Below, one piece after another: positions 25,787-33,747 of a stretch of 64,000 nucleotides of DNA. Origin of the DNA: an uncultured Bacilli bacterium (GTDB lineage Bacteria > Bacillota_I > Bacilli_A > RF39 > UBA660). The DNA is taken from positions 1 through 64,000 of the forward strand of contig CAKOHZ010000002.1 in the NCBI GenBank assembly GCA_934086315.1. Direction: 5' to 3'. The first letter of the stretch is position 1. Each line of letters starts with the position of its first letter. The notes under the pieces are model-generated. The model ran no database searches. It saw nothing but the letters and a program-made list of their open reading frames with translations, and was not told the DNA's origin. The translations under genes and the position numbers were made by a program.

Positions 25787-26327
25787 TTATTGCCTCCTTA
25801 TATTTACTACGAACTTTTTTAATAGTTCTATTATATTTTGAGAGTACTGTAGATAATTTAAGTTCTAACATTCTGCTTATTTCTAAAAACGTAAAACCAC
25901 ATAAAGAATTTAATACTATTATTTGTCTTTCCTCATCAGACAATTCTTCTAATATAGTTTTTAAAAGTATCTTATCATATGATATATCTTTTTTAGAAAG
26001 TAAATGTTCAACTGTACTTATATCGTCAAACATTAATTTCTTTTTACGTCTTATTTTTTCTAAACATAAATTTCTTGTAATAGTAATTATCCAAGCCATG
26101 GGTTTACTCTTAGATGAATAATAACATGCATTTTTATATATATTTAAAAATACATCTTGCATTACATCTTCACTATCATTTATATTCTTCAATATAGAAA
26201 AAGCATATCCAAAAACATAAGTTTTTGTGGCGCCATATAACTTTTCCAAACATTTAGTATCGCCAGCAACAATACTTAGAATATAATTATCCAAAGAAAT
26301 ATTGTCTAGTTTTAAAACATGCTCCAT
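25779..26327 (-). CDS. ECF-type RNA polymerase sigma factor
   Basis: A 182-residue sigma-70-family protein with region 2 (AFSILKNINDSEDVMQDVFL, then KPMAWIITITRNLCLEKIRR) and region 4 (LSDEERQIIVLNSLCGFTFL, EISRMLELKLSTVLSKYNRT). The start is ATG 26325-26327 after AGAGGTAG. It overlaps the RsgI-like gene by 8 bases, the usual sigma/anti-sigma arrangement. Closeness to spoIIIAH, gerE and gerM raises the possibility of a link to sporulation or envelope stress, which is inference. Confidence 0.9.
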   Translation of the reverse strand: MEHVLKLDNISLDNYILSIVAGDTKCLEKLYGATKTYVFGYAFSILKNINDSEDVMQDVFLNIYKNACYYSSKSKPMAWIITITRNLCLEKIRRKKKLMFDDISTVEHLLSKKDISYDKILLKTILEELSDEERQIIVLNSLCGFTFLEISRMLELKLSTVLSKYNRTIKKVRSKYKEAINE

Positions 26328-26400
26328 AAATCTACCTCTCATAATAATAATGTTTTAAATAATAAAATTATTGCATTAAATTATAAAAAAATTATACCAT

Positions 26401-26429
26401 AAAAAAAGATTAAGAATTACTTAATCTTT
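26401..26429 (-). terminator. Terminator of the DUF1015 gene
   Basis: AAAGATTAAG / CTTAATCTTT with a five-base loop and a T-run on the minus strand; one arm is inside the last codons. Confidence 0.9.
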
Positions 26430-27679
26430 CTACATTCAAAATAGAATCTCTTATCATCAGAGTGTCCCATACTAAATGTCTTTCTTGGAAGTGCTCCATC
26501 TAATATAACTGATTTAAATAAGTCACCTTTTTCCATCTTAGGAAGCAAAAATCCTATATTATCTTGTTTACTGCCCATTTCGCGAGTAACTTCATCTCCA
26601 TGAATATAATCAATTTTACCAGCAAATTCTTGTAAATAATCATCTAAGAATCCTTGTATAGTTCCAACCGCTAAATTGCTTGTAGGATCCTCTATATAAA
26701 TTGTTTTCTCTCCTGCAGAAGTTATATATGTAAGTTTTTGTCCATTACCATCAGTATTAATTTTAAATCTCTTATAAAGAGCAGTTAATAAATGTTCTAC
26801 ATCACAATCAAATATTACTCTATGAATTGGTTCAAAATCTAAAGCATCACTATGAATATTAACAAGTTCTACTAAAGCATATCTGCTTGGATGTTTACGT
26901 GCTTCTTCTTCACCTATTTGTTCTTTTATCTCTTCATAACAAGCTTTCGCAGTTGCTAAACTATGATTTCCATCTCCCATCGCATAAATACAAGGAACTT
27001 CTTCATTAACTCCATATTTTTTATTAAAGTATTCCATGTCACCTAAAGCTTCAAGCTTACTAGTAATTTCATCAATTACTGAACCACTTAATTTATACCC
27101 CTTAGAGTGTCCACCATTAAGCATTAAATCAAAATCATAAATAACATCTTCTTCTGTTACTTTACTCTTTAATGATTCAATTATTTCTTTTTTCTCATCA
27201 TCAATAAGAATCATAATATGTGGTAATTCTAAAGGTGCATTAATTCTTACTCTCTTTCTTGGAGGTATTCTCTCAACTACAGTCTTTTCAGTAGCTCTAA
27301 CTAAACTTTTACTACCAATAGTATAGTCATAACTTTCTAAATCTATCATACCAATAAGACCTTCACGAACCTTACCAGTAGAATCAGTTCTTTCTAGATA
27401 AATCATAGAATCTTCTAAAGTATCAAAAATATCATTATCTAAATATTCATTCATAGTTTTATTAATATTCTCAATTCTTTCATCAACATTTTCATCTTCT
27501 AGATATACTTCAGGTAAAGTAATTTTATATGTAGAAGGATTTTCTCCTACTAATTCTTTTACTTTATTCCAATAATCTATTTGAGAAGTGTATTGATCAC
27601 AAGCAATTACACTCCATAGATTATAATTTACATTTTTCTTTGGTATCAAAATATTACATTTCTTAAATGGTACTTCCAT
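26417..27679 (-). CDS. DUF1015 family protein
   Basis: A 420-residue soluble protein of the DUF1015 family. Marks seen: NYNLWSVIACDQYTSQIDYW near the start, RIPPRKRVRINAPLELPHIM, YAMGDGNHSLATAKACYEEI, RYALVELVNIHSDALDFEPI and HGDEVTREMGSK. The family is widespread in anaerobic Bacillota and its function is unproven; the DGNHS motif suggests a catalytic or nucleotide-binding site (inference). It has its own terminator and lies downstream of the Hpt-REC gene. Confidence 0.88.
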   Translation of the reverse strand: MEVPFKKCNILIPKKNVNYNLWSVIACDQYTSQIDYWNKVKELVGENPSTYKITLPEVYLEDENVDERIENINKTMNEYLDNDIFDTLEDSMIYLERTDSTGKVREGLIGMIDLESYDYTIGSKSLVRATEKTVVERIPPRKRVRINAPLELPHIMILIDDEKKEIIESLKSKVTEEDVIYDFDLMLNGGHSKGYKLSGSVIDEITSKLEALGDMEYFNKKYGVNEEVPCIYAMGDGNHSLATAKACYEEIKEQIGEEEARKHPSRYALVELVNIHSDALDFEPIHRVIFDCDVEHLLTALYKRFKINTDGNGQKLTYITSAGEKTIYIEDPTSNLAVGTIQGFLDDYLQEFAGKIDYIHGDEVTREMGSKQDNIGFLLPKMEKGDLFKSVILDGALPRKTFSMGHSDDKRFYFECRKIK

Positions 27680-27713
27680 CCTATCATCTCCTTATAACTA
27701 TAATAAACTAAAT

Positions 27714-27733
27714 AAAAAAGAGTTTCAACTCTT
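27714..27733 (-). terminator. Terminator of the kinase/Hpt-REC unit
   Basis: AAGAGTT / AACTCTT with a two-base loop and a T-run on the minus strand, at the stop of the Hpt-REC gene. Confidence 0.85.
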
Positions 27734-28511
27734 AATTATAACTTATTAAAGTTTTTTCAATTATTCTTTTTATATCTCTTTCATTAAATGGTTTAGAAAG
27801 TAAATCAACTATTGGATAATTAAATGCTTCATCTACTTGATCACGAGTATCATTACCAGTAATTACTGATACTGGAATAGTAAGAAATAAATTATTCTTT
27901 TTAAAATATTCTAATACTTCAAATCCATTTACATTAGGCATATTTAAATCAAGTAAACAAGCTTTAATCTTACTTGCATTTGGTCCACTTACTATTTCTA
28001 TAGCACGAGCTCCATCGCTTGCAATAAATACTTCATATTTATCATCAAATATTTTTTTAATGAAGTTTGCTACTAAATTAGAATCATCTACTACTAAAAT
28101 AGCTGCTTCCTTAGGTCCACTTACCATATCACTAATTAAATTATCATCTACTTGACGACCTAAATACTTTTTAGATAAATTAATCATTCTACGTGCTTCA
28201 TCTAATAATGTCTTATAATTATCATATACATACATTAAATCATTAGCTTTGCTTTTCAACTCAAATTGATATGCAAGATCAGCTAAATTAACAAATCCTA
28301 AATAACGTGCATCACTTTTTAACGAATGAACTTCTATAGCATAAGCAGGCATATTTCCTGTTTCTCTATAATTTTTTAAATTTGTTAATTTTTGATCTAT
28401 CATATCTAGGAAATCAGACATAGTAGCATCATACATATCCATATCTCCAAATAATTCTAAGGCTTTTTCTACATTTACTCCATTACTAGTTAATAAATTC
28501 ACATCTCTCAT
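27732..28511 (-). CDS. Hpt domain fused to a response-regulator receiver
   Basis: A 259-residue protein: an Hpt phosphotransfer domain (about residues 1-120, with the phospho-His in EVHSLKSDARYLGF) followed by a receiver (about 137-255: ILVVDDSN, CLLDLNMPNVNGFEV, ITGNDT, LSKPF). There is no DNA-binding output. It lies just downstream of a hybrid histidine kinase, so His-Asp-His-Asp relay through both proteins is likely. The Hpt could pass phosphate to a regulator encoded elsewhere, such as Spo0A (inference). Confidence 0.9.
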   Translation of the reverse strand: MRDVNLLTSNGVNVEKALELFGDMDMYDATMSDFLDMIDQKLTNLKNYRETGNMPAYAIEVHSLKSDARYLGFVNLADLAYQFELKSKANDLMYVYDNYKTLLDEARRMINLSKKYLGRQVDDNLISDMVSGPKEAAILVVDDSNLVANFIKKIFDDKYEVFIASDGARAIEIVSGPNASKIKACLLDLNMPNVNGFEVLEYFKKNNLFLTIPVSVITGNDTRDQVDEAFNYPIVDLLSKPFNERDIKRIIEKTLISYN

Positions 28512-28552
28512 ATTCGTCTCCTACCTAACTAAACTTATTATACCATAATTTA

Positions 28553-30409
28553 TTATTTCTTCAAATATTTTTTAATAACTCTATTAAGTTCTTCTTTAAC
28601 TATTGGTTTACTTAAATAATCATTAAAACCTTTATTAAGGTATTCTTCTCTCATACCAGTTATAGCATTCGCAGTAAGTGCACAAACTGGTATATCAAAG
28701 TTATCTATCTCTTTAAGCTTAACAAGTGTTTCACTACCACTCATCTTAGGCATCATATCATCAAGTAATATTAAGTCATATTTTTCACCATTTGCTATCT
28801 TAGTAATACATTCACTACCACTACTAGCAAAATCCATATCACATTTATATGCTTTTAGTAAACGTTCTGCAACTTTAAGATTTAGTTGGTTATCATCTAC
28901 TACTAACACTCTTTTACCACTCGCATCAATTACTTCATCACTTGTTTTATCTTCATGTTTTTCTGCTTCAGTTAATTTTTCTAATTCACTACCTGTCACT
29001 ATCTTTTGATCTATAGATAAAGTAAATAAACTTCCTTTTCCATATATACTTTGTACAGCAACATTTCCACCCATCATTTCAACTAATCTTTTAGTTATCG
29101 CAAGACCAAGTCCAGTACCTTCAGTAGTTGTTTCCTTTTCAACTCCAAGTCTTTCAAATTTAGTAAATAATTTTTCTATATTTTCTTTCTTAATTCCTAT
29201 GCCAGAATCTTCTACACTTATAATTAAACGAATTATATCATCTTTGATAACACTTCTTACTCTAAATTCAACAAATCCTTCTTTAGTATATTTAACAGAG
29301 TTAGTTAGTAAGTTAAGTATTACTTGTTTAACTCTCATCCCATCCCCATATAAATATTTAGGAATACTCTCATCATAACTATATTTAAATTCTAATGGTT
29401 TATCACCTATTCTAGCTTTAGTAAGTAACACAAGTTCATCAAACATTTTATAGAAGTTATAATTTGTATCTATTATTTCAAGTTTATTAGCTTCTATCTT
29501 AGAAATATCAAGAATACCATTTACTAAGTCAAGTAATGAATCACTTGCCATAATAATATTTTTAACGTCCCCCTTAGCTTCATCACTAACACCAGGATTT
29601 TCAAGTAAACTACTACTAAAACCACATATAGCATTCAAAGGAGTTCTAATCTCATGACTCATACTACTTAAGAAATCACTTTTAGCTTGATTAGCTTTAA
29701 CAGCAGCATCTTTAGCTTGATTTAATTGTTCAATCATCTTAACATCAGGATTTTCGATAGTAAAATACATCAAAAACGAAACTATTATACTTAAAATAGA
29801 ATTAAGATAATTTAAATTATTGAATAAAGACTGAAGAACAACAAAAATCACAGAAAATAAGATTAAAAATATAACTGGTATATATTTTTTTGTAAATGAT
29901 TCCTTATAGTTAATTAAAACTAAAATAAATTGAATAAATAAAGATAAAGAATATAATAAATAACATTCATCGCATAATAATCCGTTTACACTCAAAATAT
30001 AATCATTCATTTGAACATTAATAGGCATAAAAAACAATAAAGCACATAATATAAAAATTACACAAATAATATTATTAAAATATTTTTCCACACCACTATT
30101 TTTCGAACTAATTACATATACATATAAAGTAAATAAAAGAATATTCAAAACCAGTGAAACAGAATATGCTTTAGCAAAAAAAACTACAATAAAATTTATA
30201 GTATCACAAAGAAGTGAAATACAACCAAATATTATACCTAATAAACTTATCAAGAGTGAAGATATTAAGCTATAAGAAAAAATTTTATGTTCAAACTTCT
30301 TTACTCTTTCTTTTGAAAAATAAGTTATATTTAAAATTAATATCATTATAAACGCAAATATGTTTATAACAAGCATTTGTTTAGCAATTTCTATTCCCAT
30401 AAACATCAT
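28553..30409 (-). CDS. Hybrid histidine kinase with seven-helix membrane sensor
   Basis: A 618-residue kinase: about seven membrane segments (residues ~10-220), then DHp with phospho-His (SSMSHEIRTPLN), HATPase with N box NLLTNSVKYT, G1 VEDSGIGI, G2 GTGLGLAITKR, and a C-terminal receiver (VLVVDDNQLNLKV, LILLDDMMPKMSG, CALTANA). The missing extracytoplasmic sensor domain suggests that it senses membrane or lipid signals. The Hpt-REC gene follows in the same unit. The receiver on the kinase and the partner Hpt give a four-step relay. Confidence 0.92.
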   Translation of the reverse strand: MMFMGIEIAKQMLVINIFAFIMILILNITYFSKERVKKFEHKIFSYSLISSLLISLLGIIFGCISLLCDTINFIVVFFAKAYSVSLVLNILLFTLYVYVISSKNSGVEKYFNNIICVIFILCALLFFMPINVQMNDYILSVNGLLCDECYLLYSLSLFIQFILVLINYKESFTKKYIPVIFLILFSVIFVVLQSLFNNLNYLNSILSIIVSFLMYFTIENPDVKMIEQLNQAKDAAVKANQAKSDFLSSMSHEIRTPLNAICGFSSSLLENPGVSDEAKGDVKNIIMASDSLLDLVNGILDISKIEANKLEIIDTNYNFYKMFDELVLLTKARIGDKPLEFKYSYDESIPKYLYGDGMRVKQVILNLLTNSVKYTKEGFVEFRVRSVIKDDIIRLIISVEDSGIGIKKENIEKLFTKFERLGVEKETTTEGTGLGLAITKRLVEMMGGNVAVQSIYGKGSLFTLSIDQKIVTGSELEKLTEAEKHEDKTSDEVIDASGKRVLVVDDNQLNLKVAERLLKAYKCDMDFASSGSECITKIANGEKYDLILLDDMMPKMSGSETLVKLKEIDNFDIPVCALTANAITGMREEYLNKGFNDYLSKPIVKEELNRVIKKYLKK

Positions 30410-30443
30410 CCTACTCTAAACAAATTATAACACAAAAAAAATA

Positions 30444-30476
30444 TTAAAAAAAGTCATATTAACTTAATATGACTTA
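30444..30476 (-). terminator. Terminator of the adenylate-forming enzyme gene
   Basis: AAGTCATATTA / TAATATGACTT with a short loop and T-run on the minus strand. Confidence 0.9.
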
Positions 30477-30483
30477 ATTTTCA

Positions 30484-32418
30484 TTATTTTAATATCAACT
30501 TCTTTTCATCAGGTTTTAAAATTTCTATATCATCAATTCCTAAGTTACTTTCAGAAAAACTTATTGTATATTCAGAACCATCTAATCCCTCGTCTCTCAA
30601 TATCTTATAGCCAATTTTATTATTAGGTGTCAAAGGAATAGACTCTCTAAATTTTATTTTAGTTGGAATTTGTCTAGTAGAAACAGAAGGATTATTGAAG
30701 AAATAAGTTTGCATTAACTCATCAATAATATGTTCTTTTTCATCACTAGAAATATCATTATTTTTTAATGTAATATGAGCAATTGGCATATTGCCCATTC
30801 TACTTTCATCATAATACTCAACAATAACACAATTTTCAACTCTTGGATCCTGTTTTAGTAAATTCTCAATAACATATGGTTTATATTTATAACCATCCCA
30901 TCTTGAAAATGTTCTATCTATTCTAGAATTAAAAAACATATTACCGTTCTTATCCATAACAATAGAGTCCCCAGTTGCAATACAATCAATACCATCTATA
31001 TTATAATGTGGTACTATTTCTTTCCCATCTAAAATCCCTGAAGTAACGCAAGGCCCGGAAACCATAGCTTCACCAGTTATGGTATTACAATCTTTATCAA
31101 ACTTAATAGGTTTTTTTGTTTCAGGATCGACTATCATATACGTAGTATAAGGAAGAGGTGCTCCCATACCACCTATAACTTTGTGATTCCCATAATTAAC
31201 TGAACCACTTCCTGCAAACTCACTCATACCATGTCCAGTATCAACATCACATTTATCAGCGCCATGTTGTTTTAAAAATTCGATAAAATCTTTTTCTCTA
31301 TCAAATGTACCTCCACCAACTGTAACACGCTTTAGGAAAGATAAATCAACATTTTTTAAATCCTTCGATTTTAAGAAAGGCGTTAGCATTTCAGGTGCAA
31401 CAGTTAAAACTTCAGCCTTCGATTTAATTACATCTCTAGGAAGTTCACTTGGAGTAAACATAGGCACTTGAATCATATTAGCACCGCAGCAAAATCCAAA
31501 ATGTGCACAATCCGAAATACCAAATGATGCGAAATATGGCAATAGTTGATAAATTTTAGTTCCAGGTTCATACTGGTAATCAGCAGCAAACAATTGATGA
31601 ATATGAGTATTCATATTATCATTAGTCAAAGGTAATGGTTTTGGAAATGCACCACTTGTACCAGAAGTATGAACTATTAGCTCTAAGTTATTAGGTACAT
31701 ATTCCTTCTTCTTTGCTCTAGTATATTTGCTATTATTTATCAAATCAGAATATGAAATAATATTTAATTTAGATCTTTTTAGAAATTCTTTCACTTCTTG
31801 TGAATTCTTCTTCATTTCCATTATTTTTTTTGTGTTATCTTTTAAACCATATTTATCACAGCCATCAAGAAAATAATTAACCTTTGATTTAAGATTTAAA
31901 GCATCATCTATTGATACAACTACTAAATCAGTTATTCCTCTTTCAATCAACTGGTCTTCTACCTCGCTTATTAAAGGTATATAAGTTTGATCAAATATTA
32001 CCAAATGTTTGATTTTTTCTCTATCAATGATGCTTAATAATTTTTCACCATTTACTTTAGGATTTACACTATCTGGTCTAGGATCATAAAAATCAGAAAT
32101 AGCACCAATTTTAGAATTAGCATAAAACATATTTGCAGTAGGAGCCAAAGTTGGAAGTAATTCTAATACCCTTTCACCATCTCTTATACCAATAGAATAT
32201 AAACCATTAGCCGTATTATCAATATTTTCAATCATTTTGCCATAAGTAATATCATTTCCATAAAACGATGTTGCTGTTAAATCAAGATGATTTCTATTCA
32301 TCCATTTAAAATAATCATAAATTGTCATTTCAGGAAAAGGTTGTTTTACTCTTTTTTCATCATAAAACTTCATCCAAGGTTTATCTATATGTGGATAACC
32401 TGTATTATTTTTTTTCAT
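30484..32418 (-). CDS. Class I adenylate-forming enzyme (acyl-CoA synthetase-like)
   Basis: A 644-residue ANL-superfamily protein. The phosphate-binding motif is unusual: VHTSGTSGAFPKPLPLT has one extra residue compared with the usual TSGTTGxPKG. Later motifs are intact: GHGMSEFAGSGS (A5), ATGDSI (A7), SRIDRTFSRWDGYK (A8) and the catalytic Lys in TPNNKIGYKI (A10). Such enzymes activate carboxylic acids as acyl-AMP and pass them to CoA or a carrier. The substrate cannot be read from sequence, and no carrier-protein or biosynthetic gene is adjacent. It has its own promoter, divergent from a small XRE regulator. Confidence 0.82.
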   Translation of the reverse strand: MKKNNTGYPHIDKPWMKFYDEKRVKQPFPEMTIYDYFKWMNRNHLDLTATSFYGNDITYGKMIENIDNTANGLYSIGIRDGERVLELLPTLAPTANMFYANSKIGAISDFYDPRPDSVNPKVNGEKLLSIIDREKIKHLVIFDQTYIPLISEVEDQLIERGITDLVVVSIDDALNLKSKVNYFLDGCDKYGLKDNTKKIMEMKKNSQEVKEFLKRSKLNIISYSDLINNSKYTRAKKKEYVPNNLELIVHTSGTSGAFPKPLPLTNDNMNTHIHQLFAADYQYEPGTKIYQLLPYFASFGISDCAHFGFCCGANMIQVPMFTPSELPRDVIKSKAEVLTVAPEMLTPFLKSKDLKNVDLSFLKRVTVGGGTFDREKDFIEFLKQHGADKCDVDTGHGMSEFAGSGSVNYGNHKVIGGMGAPLPYTTYMIVDPETKKPIKFDKDCNTITGEAMVSGPCVTSGILDGKEIVPHYNIDGIDCIATGDSIVMDKNGNMFFNSRIDRTFSRWDGYKYKPYVIENLLKQDPRVENCVIVEYYDESRMGNMPIAHITLKNNDISSDEKEHIIDELMQTYFFNNPSVSTRQIPTKIKFRESIPLTPNNKIGYKILRDEGLDGSEYTISFSESNLGIDDIEILKPDEKKLILK

Positions 32419-32441
32419 ACATACACCCCTTATTCACCTAG

Positions 32442-32470
32442 AGTATAACACTTTTGATACTTAAATTAAA
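32442..32470 (-). promoter_or_regulatory. Promoter of the adenylate-forming enzyme gene
   Basis: Extended -10 TGTTATACT (TATACT is the complement of 32442-32447) and a TTTAAT -35 (complement of 32465-32470) at 17-base spacing. It faces away from the XRE promoter and one arm of an inverted repeat falls in the spacer. Confidence 0.65.
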
Positions 32471-32495
32471 CATTTCTATTGACAAAATGTATCAA
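32454..32495. promoter_or_regulatory. Inverted repeat between divergent promoters (possible operator)
   Basis: TTGATAC (32454-32460) and GTATCAA (32489-32495) are perfect inverted seven-base arms, one in the spacer of each divergent promoter. An XRE dimer or tetramer could bridge them and repress both genes. This is inference from position. Confidence 0.45.
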
Positions 32496-32507
32496 CTTTG
32501 TTACAAT
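32479..32507 (+). promoter_or_regulatory. Strong promoter of the XRE regulator gene
   Basis: Perfect TTGACA (32479-32484), 17 bases, TACAAT (32502-32507). The predicted transcript start (~32513-32515) is only a few bases from ATG 32517. Confidence 0.8.
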
Positions 32508-32516
32508 ATTAGCCAT

Positions 32517-32804
32517 ATGAAGAAGATGTATGACTATATTAACTATATTGAGGTAGATAAAACACCTGAAGAATTATATAAAGAATTTATTAAAGATTTT
32601 GTATCTTTCAGAAAGGAAAATAATCTAACTCAAGAATTATTAAGTTTATATTCTAAAGTAAATAGAGTCAAAATAGCACGTATAGAAAGCGATATGCATA
32701 GTCCAACTATTAAAGCTATGATTGATATCTTAGGACCTTTAGGATATACTCTTAAAATTGAAAAAGTTAATAAAAAGAAGAAAAAGGAGAATAAAGACTG
32801 TTAA
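32517..32804 (+). CDS. Small XRE-family HTH regulator
   Basis: A 95-residue protein with a helix-turn-helix in its second half (FRKENNLTQELLSLYSKVNR, then KIARIESDMHSPTIKAMIDI) and a lysine-rich tail. The frame is open from 32454, but the strong promoter overlaps that part, so translation must begin at 32517 or 32526, giving an almost leaderless message. It resembles antitoxin-like XRE proteins, but no toxin gene is next to it. Divergent from the adenylate-forming enzyme gene, which it may regulate. Confidence 0.75.
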   Translation: MKKMYDYINYIEVDKTPEELYKEFIKDFVSFRKENNLTQELLSLYSKVNRVKIARIESDMHSPTIKAMIDILGPLGYTLKIEKVNKKKKKENKDC

Positions 32805-32824
32805 ATTTTTAACAGTCTTTATTT
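32793..32824 (+). terminator. Bidirectional terminator between XRE and GNAT genes
   Basis: AAAGACTGTTAAA / TTTAACAGTCTTT with flanking A- and T-runs; it serves both convergent genes. Confidence 0.92.
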
Positions 32825-33238
32825 TTTAATCCAAACATATACTCCATCTTGATTTTCAGGTTTATATTTCATTCCACATTTAACATAAAATTCTCTATTA
32901 CCATAAGTAGGAGTAGCTTCTAATTGAAATTGTTCTCCTAGATCTAACACATCTTCTATTCTTTTTAATAAATGAGTTACCACTAGTTTACCATAACCAT
33001 GTTTTTGAAAGTCTGGATGTACTAATATATCAGAAAGTACACCTTTAGCACTATAGTCTCCTACTACTCTACCACATGCAATACACTTATCATCTTTCAT
33101 AATAGATACCATACACATAGTATTTTTAAGAGCTCTTTCTAATTGTTCAATTGAAAGTAATTTCCATCCTAAACATTCCCTTAAAGAATATAAATCTTCA
33201 GCACCTAAACTATCAACTATTTTAATATCATTCATCAT
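32819..33238 (-). CDS. GNAT-family N-acetyltransferase
   Basis: A 139-residue single-domain acetyltransferase. Seen: IACGRVVGDYSAKGVLSDIL (motif D strands), VHPDFQKHGYGKLVVTHLL (acetyl-CoA loop Q-x-x-G-x-G) and the C-terminal EATPTYGNREFYVKCGMK. The substrate is unknown. It lies 12 bases downstream of the Nudix gene and both are likely co-transcribed. Confidence 0.9.
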   Translation of the reverse strand: MMNDIKIVDSLGAEDLYSLRECLGWKLLSIEQLERALKNTMCMVSIMKDDKCIACGRVVGDYSAKGVLSDILVHPDFQKHGYGKLVVTHLLKRIEDVLDLGEQFQLEATPTYGNREFYVKCGMKYKPENQDGVYVWIKK

Positions 33239-33250
33239 AAATACCCCTTA

Positions 33251-33649
33251 TTAAAGATTTTTAATTATATCTTTAGCATTTATATCATAATTATCTATAT
33301 CTTTTAAATCAATATATCTAATTTCATAATAGTTTTCAGAAGTCATTCTCTCTAACTCTTCTCCACCTAACTTAGGTGTACCATTAACTATTTTACATAA
33401 GAAATAGTTTGCTATGGTGTCTTCATATTCTTCAGTACTCAAAAACTTAACAATTTCTATATCAACATTAAATTCTTCCTTAAGTTCACGAATAACGTTT
33501 TCTTCAAGTGTTTCATTTTCTTCGAGTCCTCCGCCAGGTATCACATAATATTCTTTAACACTTCCATCTTTTTTTACTTTTCTTCTAAACATCGTAAGTA
33601 GTTTATTATCTTCAATAATGATTGCTCTTGAACTAACTCTTTTTTTCAT
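33251..33649 (-). CDS. Nudix hydrolase
   Basis: A 132-residue protein with the complete Nudix box GGLEENETLEENVIRELKEE (metal-binding REXKEE), preceded by YYVIPGG. Nudix enzymes cleave nucleoside diphosphates linked to X; this small stand-alone form is of the MutT/house-cleaning type and the substrate is unknown. The start follows AAGGAGGAAA. Same strand as the GNAT gene. Confidence 0.93.
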   Translation of the reverse strand: MKKRVSSRAIIIEDNKLLTMFRRKVKKDGSVKEYYVIPGGGLEENETLEENVIRELKEEFNVDIEIVKFLSTEEYEDTIANYFLCKIVNGTPKLGGEELERMTSENYYEIRYIDLKDIDNYDINAKDIIKNL

Positions 33650-33722
33650 TTTCCTCCTTAATCTTCTTGTTATTTACATATTGCTACTTTAATAATAAAC
33701 ACTATTATAAGTTGTTGTCAAT

Positions 33723-33747
33723 AAAAAAAGACTGCCTAAGCAGTCAT
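33723..33747 (-). terminator. Terminator of gltX
   Basis: GACTGC / GCAGTC with a four-base loop and a seven-T run on the minus strand, immediately after the gltX stop. Confidence 0.92.
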
